DNA of 64,000 bases. Origin: Bacillus pseudomycoides DSM 12442. GTDB lineage: Bacteria; Bacillota; Bacilli; Bacillales; Bacillaceae_G. The stretch lies in assembly GCF_000161455.1 (NCBI RefSeq), contig NZ_CM000745.1, positions 2,966,877 to 3,030,876 on the forward strand, read 5' to 3'. Position numbers and translations under genes: made by a program. The notes below the pieces were generated by a model that was not told where the DNA came from, made no database searches, and worked only from the letters and a program-made list of their open reading frames with translations. Positions 59,584 to 64,000 of the stretch are shown in pieces (positions within the stretch are counted from its first letter, which is position 1; every line of letters begins with the position of its first letter).

Positions 59584-60159
59584 ATGTGGCGAAAGCTTAC
59601 CATTGTTGTAGTGTTGCTTTGTTTAGCGAGCTATGCAGTTTATGAACAGCTCGGAAAGAATGAGAAACAAGTAAGGGAAGAACCAGTGAAAAGCGAAGCG
59701 GCGATGAAAGAAATCATTGCAAAAAATGGGATTGAGGTAGGCAAGATTGCACCGGATTTTGAGTTATCAAAATTAGATGGCACAAAAGTAAAATTATCGG
59801 ATTTTAAGGGGAAGAAAGTTATTTTAAATTTCTGGGCAACGTGGTGTGGACCTTGTCAGCAAGAAATGCCGGATATGGAAGCTTTCTATAAGAAGAATAA
59901 AGATGATGTAGAAATCCTTGCTGTAAATTATACGGTTTCTGAACGTGCTAACGGAGAAGAAAAAGTGAAAAAGTTTGCAGAAGAGAAGGGATTGACATTC
60001 CCTATTTTGCTTGATAAAGATATAAATGTTACAACAATGTATAAAGTAATTACCATTCCAACTTCTTATTTTGTGGATACAAAAGGTGTGATTCAAGATA
60101 AATTTATCGGACCGATGACACAAAAAGAAATGGAGAAGAGAATTGCGAAAATAAAATAA
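59584..60159 (+). CDS. yneN: Thiol-disulfide oxidoreductase, ResA-like (YneN)
   Basis: A 191-residue thioredoxin-fold protein. An uncleaved N-terminal anchor (LTIVVVLLCLASYAVYEQL) places the domain outside the membrane. The redox motif is WCGPC (NFWATWCGPCQQEMPDME, near residue 90), and the cis-proline region is ITIPTSYFVDTKG. Size and position after aconitase match B. subtilis YneN. It probably receives electrons from CcdA to reduce extracytoplasmic disulfides. Two earlier in-frame ATGs lie at 59575 and 59578. Followed by its own terminator. Confidence 0.88.
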   Translation: MWRKLTIVVVLLCLASYAVYEQLGKNEKQVREEPVKSEAAMKEIIAKNGIEVGKIAPDFELSKLDGTKVKLSDFKGKKVILNFWATWCGPCQQEMPDMEAFYKKNKDDVEILAVNYTVSERANGEEKVKKFAEEKGLTFPILLDKDINVTTMYKVITIPTSYFVDTKGVIQDKFIGPMTQKEMEKRIAKIK

Positions 60160-60161
60160 TG

Positions 60162-60200
60162 AAAGAGGACAGAATTGGCTATTTGTCATTTCTGTCTTTT
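60162..60200 (+). terminator. Terminator after yneN
   Basis: AGAGGACAGAA / TTCTGTCTTTT with a T-rich tail TTTTCTTTTTC. Confidence 0.8.
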
Positions 60201-60275
60201 CTTTTTCATTAAGCAGCTTGTTCGTGATATGATGAAAGAAATTTCATCGAAAATAATGATTGGGGAGCGTATATT

Positions 60276-61223
60276 GTGGGGAATTTACCATTGACAGGAG
60301 ACTATGTTGTTATTGATTTTGAAACGACAGGATTTAATCCTTATAATGATCGAATAATTCAAGTGGCAGCGGTTCGGTATCGTAATCATGAGCTGGCAGA
60401 TCAATTTGTTTCTTTTGTAAATCCAGAGCGATTTATTCCTAATCGAATTACGAGTTTAACAGGGATTACAAATTATCGCGTTTCGGATGCTCCAACGATT
60501 CAGGAAGTTTTGCCGTTATTTTTAGCGTTTTTAGGAGAAGATACCATTGTTGCTCATAATGCTTCGTTTGATATGCGTTTTTTAAAGAGTAATGCAAAAA
60601 TGCTTAGATTGCCAGAACCTAAAAATATAGTAATTGATACCGTCTTTTTAGCGAAAAGATATATGAAGCATGCCCGGAACCATAAGTTAGAAACTTTAAA
60701 AAGAATGCTCGGAATTCGTTTAAGTTCTCATAATGCACTTGACGACTGTATCACATGTGCAGCTGTGTATCAAAAATGTGCTGCTATTCAAGAAGAAGGA
60801 CAAAAGAAAACAAAAAAAGAAACGGTTGAAGAAGACGAAGTGTACACACTAATAAAAGAAATGCTTGTAAAGCATAATCGCGATATAGAATGGATTCGCA
60901 ATGTGAGTGTTGGAAGTTATCTAGATATAAAGGCTTTTTATCCGATTATAAGGGTGAAGGTAAAAGGGCGAAAAAAATATGTTTTAACTGAAAAGACAGA
61001 ACAAGAAATATTAGGGATATATCCTGCTTTAAAATGTGAGCCGGCTTTAAAAAGTGAAATAGGGACAACTAGAATTATGATTGAAAGCATAGAGGACTTT
61101 ACAAAATTAGAAAATTATATTTTAGAGAGTTATGATGCAGTCATGCAAGCGCTGAATGAGTACAAAGAAATGAAAGATAATGCGGATGAAGAAATTAAAA
61201 AGTATTTAAGTATAACGAAATGA
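60276..61223 (+). CDS. DnaQ-like DEDDh 3'-5' exonuclease
   Basis: A 315-residue protein. The N-terminal 165 residues are a DEDDh exonuclease: YVVIDFETTGFNPY (first D and E), VAHNASFDMRFL (second D) and SSHNALDDCITCA (H and last D). A linker of basic and acidic residues follows, then a domain of about 120 residues (IRVKVKGRKKYVLTE region) that I do not recognise. It is related to the proofreading subunit of DNA polymerase III but is not the PolC enzyme. Probably acts in repair or RNA/DNA trimming. The GTG start has GGGGAGCG. Confidence 0.87.
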   Translation: MGNLPLTGDYVVIDFETTGFNPYNDRIIQVAAVRYRNHELADQFVSFVNPERFIPNRITSLTGITNYRVSDAPTIQEVLPLFLAFLGEDTIVAHNASFDMRFLKSNAKMLRLPEPKNIVIDTVFLAKRYMKHARNHKLETLKRMLGIRLSSHNALDDCITCAAVYQKCAAIQEEGQKKTKKETVEEDEVYTLIKEMLVKHNRDIEWIRNVSVGSYLDIKAFYPIIRVKVKGRKKYVLTEKTEQEILGIYPALKCEPALKSEIGTTRIMIESIEDFTKLENYILESYDAVMQALNEYKEMKDNADEEIKKYLSITK

Positions 61224-61333
61224 TAAAGTGAAACTTTAATCAGTGGGGGAATTCTTCATCTCCTACTTAAGTTGTTTCATTTTACTGAATTTTGAGAGGA
61301 TATTACTTGTTTGTGAATAGCAGGATAAAATGC
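61222..61333 (-). repeat. Interspersed repeat, copy 3 (bcr-like, decayed)
   Basis: On the minus strand it reads CATTTTATCCTGCTATT, AAACAAGTAATATCCTC, then GGAGATGAAGAATTC, CCCCCACTGATT and AAAGTTTCACTTTAT. The hairpin is partly lost (CTTAAGTAGG replaces the left arm). Its end touches the stop codon of the exonuclease gene. Confidence 0.65.
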
Positions 61334-61485
61334 TTGGAAATCCATTAGTTGTTTAAGAACAGCTAATGGACTTTTTTGTTAACAAAAGACTTTTCTGTGA
61401 CAAAACATAAAATTTTCTTACAAATCTGATTAAAGAGTTTTTCATTTGCTCATACTAACTATAGTAAGAAAGAGAAGGAGAAAGG

Positions 61486-61638
61486 ATGAGCAGCATGAGA
61501 AGAAATCGTCGAAGAACGTTTGAAGAACTTGTGAAGGAAAATAAGCGGCAACTACTAAACGATCGTGATGCAATTGAACGGATTGAGGAACGAATCGAGA
61601 AGCGTTATGAAATGCAATTTTTTAAGCAGGCTGAATAA
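61486..61638 (+). CDS. FbpB family small basic protein
   Basis: A 50-residue basic protein (SSMRRNRRRTFEELVKENKR, then LLNDRDAIERIEERIEKRYE) of the FbpB family. In B. subtilis FbpB helps the FsrA small RNA silence iron-using proteins under Fur control. Too short for standard gene calls but with a clear GAAGGAG site. No Fur box was found upstream. A CATACTA hexamer-like -10 at 61451 resembles forespore promoters, which would suit the neighbouring spore genes. Confidence 0.8.
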   Translation: MSSMRRNRRRTFEELVKENKRQLLNDRDAIERIEERIEKRYEMQFFKQAE

Positions 61639-61640
61639 TT

Positions 61641-61669
61641 CTTATCACTAGTATGATACTAGTGATAAG
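61641..61669 (+). promoter_or_regulatory. Perfect hairpin overlapping the sspN ribosome site
   Basis: CTTATCACTAGTA / TACTAGTGATAAG, 13 bp, loop TGA, no T run. The right arm ends in AAG of the AAGGAGG ribosome site of sspN (61667-61673). It may control sspN translation or act in processing of an fbpB-sspN transcript. Confidence 0.6.
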
Positions 61670-61681
61670 GAGGCGATAAGA

Positions 61682-61816
61682 ATGGGAAATCCAAAGAAGA
61701 ATTCCAAAGATTTTACACCAGATCATATTGGAACACAGTCGAAAAAAGCCGGTGGAAACAAAGGGAAGCAAATGCAAGACCAAACAGGGAAACAACCGAT
61801 TGTTGATAACGGTTAA
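61682..61816 (+). CDS. sspN: Small acid-soluble spore protein N
   Basis: A 44-residue protein, GNPKKNSKDFTPDHIGTQSK then KAGGNKGKQMQDQTGKQP, the SspN pattern. In B. subtilis sspN and tlp form one forespore operon; here a strong terminator lies between them, so readthrough or a second promoter is needed for tlp. AAGGAGGCG site. Confidence 0.93.
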   Translation: MGNPKKNSKDFTPDHIGTQSKKAGGNKGKQMQDQTGKQPIVDNG

Positions 61817-61848
61817 AAAAAGGAGAATGTTTTCATTCTCCTTTTTTT
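61814..61848 (+). terminator. Terminator after sspN
   Basis: AAAAAAAGGAGAATG / CATTCTCCTTTTTTT. Confidence 0.9.
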
Positions 61849-61921
61849 ATGTGCATACATAATCTAATTCGTTTTTGGAAAACTAACATGGTATGTATAT
61901 TTCAACTAGGAGGGAAATCGT

Positions 61922-62146
61922 ATGACAGAGCAATATAAAGCGAATCCAGATGATAGAAGTGATAATGTAGAAAAACTACAAGAAATGGTACAAAATACGA
62001 TTGATAACTTTAATGAGGCAAAAGAAACTGCAGAGGTTTCGAATGAAAAAGATCGCGCTGCAATTGAAGCGAAAAATCAACGCCGTTTAGAAAGTATTGA
62101 TTCATTGAAAAGTGAAATAAAAGATGAATCTGAATATGATGCGTAA
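61922..62146 (+). CDS. tlp: Thioredoxin-like spore protein Tlp
   Basis: A 74-residue acidic, helical protein (NPDDRSDNVEKLQEMVQNTI, then NFNEAKETAEVSNEKDRAAI) matching the Tlp family of minor spore proteins. Despite the name there is no CxxC motif and no cysteine at all. Strong TAGGAGGGAAA site. Located right after sspN as in B. subtilis. Expected to be made in the forespore. Confidence 0.93.
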   Translation: MTEQYKANPDDRSDNVEKLQEMVQNTIDNFNEAKETAEVSNEKDRAAIEAKNQRRLESIDSLKSEIKDESEYDA

Positions 62147-62175
62147 AAAAGGCTGACAGTTGTCAGCCTTTTTTT
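62145..62175. terminator. Bidirectional terminator between tlp and sleL
   Basis: AAAAAAGGCTGACA / TGTCAGCCTTTTTTT; contains the ends of both genes. Confidence 0.92.
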
Positions 62176-63455
62176 GTAATCGAGAAATTTTCCACAAGTA
62201 AACGCCAATTTTGCGGGAAAGGAAGCCCGATTTTCCAATAGCTAATCCCGCGAATGCCTTGTTCTTTTACTAAATTAAACTTACTCTGAACAGACCTGGC
62301 ATCTTCAAACCATACTTCATGCTGTACACCATTTTCATCAAAGTAATTAAAGTGTGGTGCTTGTGCTGTAAAATCATAACGAATTGGAACATTATATTTA
62401 CGAGCAAGTGCAACGGCTGCGACAGAGCTAATTGCTTTTGCTGGTGGATTTCCTTCTTTAAAGGGAAGCTTCCAGTCGAATCCATATAAATTTTGTCCCA
62501 TCATAATTTTTCGCGGGGGCATTTGAGATTTTGCATATTGGATTACCTGCTTTACAGGGCCAATAGGAGAAACTGCCATGGGTGGTCCACCTTGCCATCC
62601 CCAGTCATATGTCATAATCACGACAAAATCAACAATTTCCCCCTGGGCTTTGTAATCGTGTGCTTCGAAAAATTTTCCTTTTTGCTTCGAACTTGTTTTT
62701 GGAACAAGTGTTGTGCTTAACGTATATCCTTCAGGTAGTCGTGTTTTTACATTTCGTAAAAATCGGTTATATGCTTCGCGATCTTCGGGTGCAACATTTT
62801 CAAAGTCAAAATGAATATCACGCATATTATATTTTTTAGCTGTTTGGAGGATATTTGTAATGAATTTATTTTGAATAGTAGCGTTTCTTAGAAGAACAGA
62901 GGCTAATTCAGCGCTAAAATTTCCATTTTCAATATTTGTAATAACGAGCATTGGGATTGTTTGACCCTGCACTGCAATTTGAGCAATTCTTGCGGTTTCA
63001 GTCGGCTCTTTTAACGTTCCATCACGCAATGCTTCAAAGCTAAAGTAAGCTAAATATGTGAGATAAGGATTGATGGCCCGCGTAGCATTCACTAAACTTT
63101 CTTTAATTGGAATGGTAGAAGGTTGTAAGTAGGCAATAGATTCTATCGTTCGTTTAGAGCCCTTTGGTACATATAGTTGTTGACCAACATGAAGAATGGA
63201 TTTTAATGATAGATTGTTAACTTTTGCTAAGCTAGCAAGAGGAACGTTATATGTTTGAGAAATTCGATAAAGACTGTCTCCGGGTTGTACATAATAATTA
63301 TTACCTCTCGTATTTACAATCAGTGCCTGACCGACAACAAGTGTCTCAGCTGGATTAAGTCCGTTGTCTTTTACAATTTCTTCGGGCGTAGTGCCATATT
63401 TTGACGCTAAGCTATATACGCTATCACCACTACGAACGGTTACAATTTGAATCAT
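62163..63455 (-). CDS. sleL: Spore cortex-lytic N-acetylglucosaminidase SleL
   Basis: Germination enzyme that cuts muramic-delta-lactam-containing cortex fragments. At 430 residues it matches the B. cereus SleL length. Two LysM domains (VTVRSGDSVYSLASKYG at 5-21; YYVQPGDSLYRISQTYN at 54-70) bind peptidoglycan. A GH18 catalytic domain follows (about 105-425) with the acid motif DIHFDFEN at 213-220. There is no signal peptide, as known for SleL, which is packed at the spore coat. GGAGCG site before the ATG. B. subtilis YaaH is the counterpart. Confidence 0.93.
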   Translation of the reverse strand: MIQIVTVRSGDSVYSLASKYGTTPEEIVKDNGLNPAETLVVGQALIVNTRGNNYYVQPGDSLYRISQTYNVPLASLAKVNNLSLKSILHVGQQLYVPKGSKRTIESIAYLQPSTIPIKESLVNATRAINPYLTYLAYFSFEALRDGTLKEPTETARIAQIAVQGQTIPMLVITNIENGNFSAELASVLLRNATIQNKFITNILQTAKKYNMRDIHFDFENVAPEDREAYNRFLRNVKTRLPEGYTLSTTLVPKTSSKQKGKFFEAHDYKAQGEIVDFVVIMTYDWGWQGGPPMAVSPIGPVKQVIQYAKSQMPPRKIMMGQNLYGFDWKLPFKEGNPPAKAISSVAAVALARKYNVPIRYDFTAQAPHFNYFDENGVQHEVWFEDARSVQSKFNLVKEQGIRGISYWKIGLPFPQNWRLLVENFSITKKG

Positions 63456-63565
63456 ATATTCGCTCCTTTCAGTTAAAAAGATCCACCGTTTCTATTTTAT
63501 TTTTGATTTCACTGTATTATGATTAAATGTATGTGAGGAAACAGAAGTGAGAAGGAGATAAAGAT

Positions 63566-63985
63566 ATGTTTGTAGCAGAACACGAAATTGAGATCCGCTA
63601 TGCGGAAACAGATCAAATGGGCGTTGTTTACCATTCAAATTATTTAGTATGGCTTGAATTAGGGCGTACAAAATTGATACAAGAATTAGGATTTTCATAT
63701 ATTGAAATGGAGAAAGAAGGGGTTATTTCTCCCGTATTAGATTTGCAAATTTCATATCGGAAAGCAATGCGTTATGGAGAGAAAGCAATTGTGAAAACAT
63801 GGATTGATTCAGTTAGTCCCCTTCGCGTTATATATGGATATGAAATTTATAACGGTGATGGAGATCTTTGTATTACAGCTACAACAACAAATATTTGTGC
63901 GAAAAAAGAAGGTTTTCGTCCTGTGTCCTTTAAGAAACTATATCCAGAGTGGTATGCGAAATATGAGGAAATTAAGAAAAAATAA
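63566..63985 (+). CDS. yneP: Acyl-CoA thioesterase, YbgC/4HBT family (YneP)
   Basis: A 139-residue hot-dog-fold thioesterase. The N-terminal RYAETDQMGVVYHSNYLVWLE contains the catalytic aspartate (D16) and conserved H/N region of the 4-hydroxybenzoyl-CoA thioesterase class. It hydrolyses short acyl-CoA esters in the cytoplasm; the substrate is unknown. Size and position after tlp match YneP of B. subtilis. AGAAGGAGATA site. It is divergent from sleL and reaches almost to the window's right edge. Confidence 0.9.
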   Translation: MFVAEHEIEIRYAETDQMGVVYHSNYLVWLELGRTKLIQELGFSYIEMEKEGVISPVLDLQISYRKAMRYGEKAIVKTWIDSVSPLRVIYGYEIYNGDGDLCITATTTNICAKKEGFRPVSFKKLYPEWYAKYEEIKKK

Positions 63986-64000
63986 AAAAGCGTGGCAAAA

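Noticed and set aside
1..64000. CRISPR array, tRNA, rRNA, intact prophage or transposase
   Set aside because: No regular repeat-spacer pattern, no tRNA or rRNA sequence, and no transposase or integrase frame was seen.

Overview
The window looks like chromosomal DNA of a member of the Bacillus cereus group (cereus/anthracis/thuringiensis type). The DNA is AT-rich and the ribosome-binding sites are strong. The spore genes (sspO, sspP, sspN, tlp, cotM, a 430-residue SleL) and the gene order match Bacillus. No rRNA, tRNA, CRISPR array, intact prophage or intact insertion sequence was found. The coding backbone matches a block I know from B. subtilis: tkt, sirA (yneE), yneF, ccdA, yneJ, yneK, cotM, sspP, sspO, aconitase, yneN, sspN, tlp, yneP. 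In this window that block is opened up by two large stretches of other genes.

Layout. 1-5.1 kb: a partial metallophosphoesterase, two unknown genes, then tkt, sirA and yneF. 5.2-26.5 kb (first insert): a heterodimeric ABC exporter, a secreted lipase flanked by decayed gene fragments, a NERD-like protein, a 3'-degraded membrane protein, a stray phage-type small gene, a TauE/SafE plus DUF2238 pair, a candidate small RNA, a broken NUDIX gene, an IclR regulator with a RocB-like peptidase, the divergent cidR and cidAB genes, a lipoprotein, a half-length FtsX-like permease, a BcrA-type ABC pair, an M20 amidohydrolase and an EamA transporter. 26.5-28.4 kb: ccdA, ccdC (yneJ) and yneK. 28.5-52.7 kb (second insert): a P-loop kinase, two methyltransferases (one fused to a ribbon-helix-helix domain), the complete hutPHUIG histidine-utilisation operon, a CarD-type regulator, an old yellow enzyme, an FMN glutamate-synthase-like protein, a putP relic, an orphan PAS histidine kinase, a PP2C/amidase/DUF2164 cluster, a CsbD-like protein, an acyl-CoA ligase with a thiolase pseudogene behind it, NUDIX and AlaX proteins. 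52.9-64 kb: spore coat and SASP genes, a polysaccharide deacetylase, aconitase, a ResA-like thioredoxin, a DEDDh exonuclease, an FbpB-like peptide, sspN, tlp, sleL and the yneP thioesterase.

How the genes work together. The hut genes form one operon. Its promoter overlaps a near-consensus CcpA site, and a HutP-type terminator with three UAG triplets lies between hutP and hutH. tkt and aconitase are central carbon metabolism. CcdA/CcdC and the YneN thioredoxin-like protein serve extracytoplasmic thiol chemistry. The sspP/sspO/sspN/tlp, cotM and sleL genes are the spore-specific part. cidAB and cidR form a divergent holin-like unit with a clear LysR-type dyad between them.

Non-coding and decayed DNA is the least ordinary part. 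Three copies of an interspersed repeat (about 100-165 bp, of the kind described as bcr repeats in this group) lie in the last 11.5 kb. Several gene relics can be read at base level (thiolase with a one-base deletion, PutP C terminus, ABC exporter C terminus, NUDIX N terminus). Two structured-RNA candidates (14.8 kb and 26.3 kb) are not explained by any gene I recognise.
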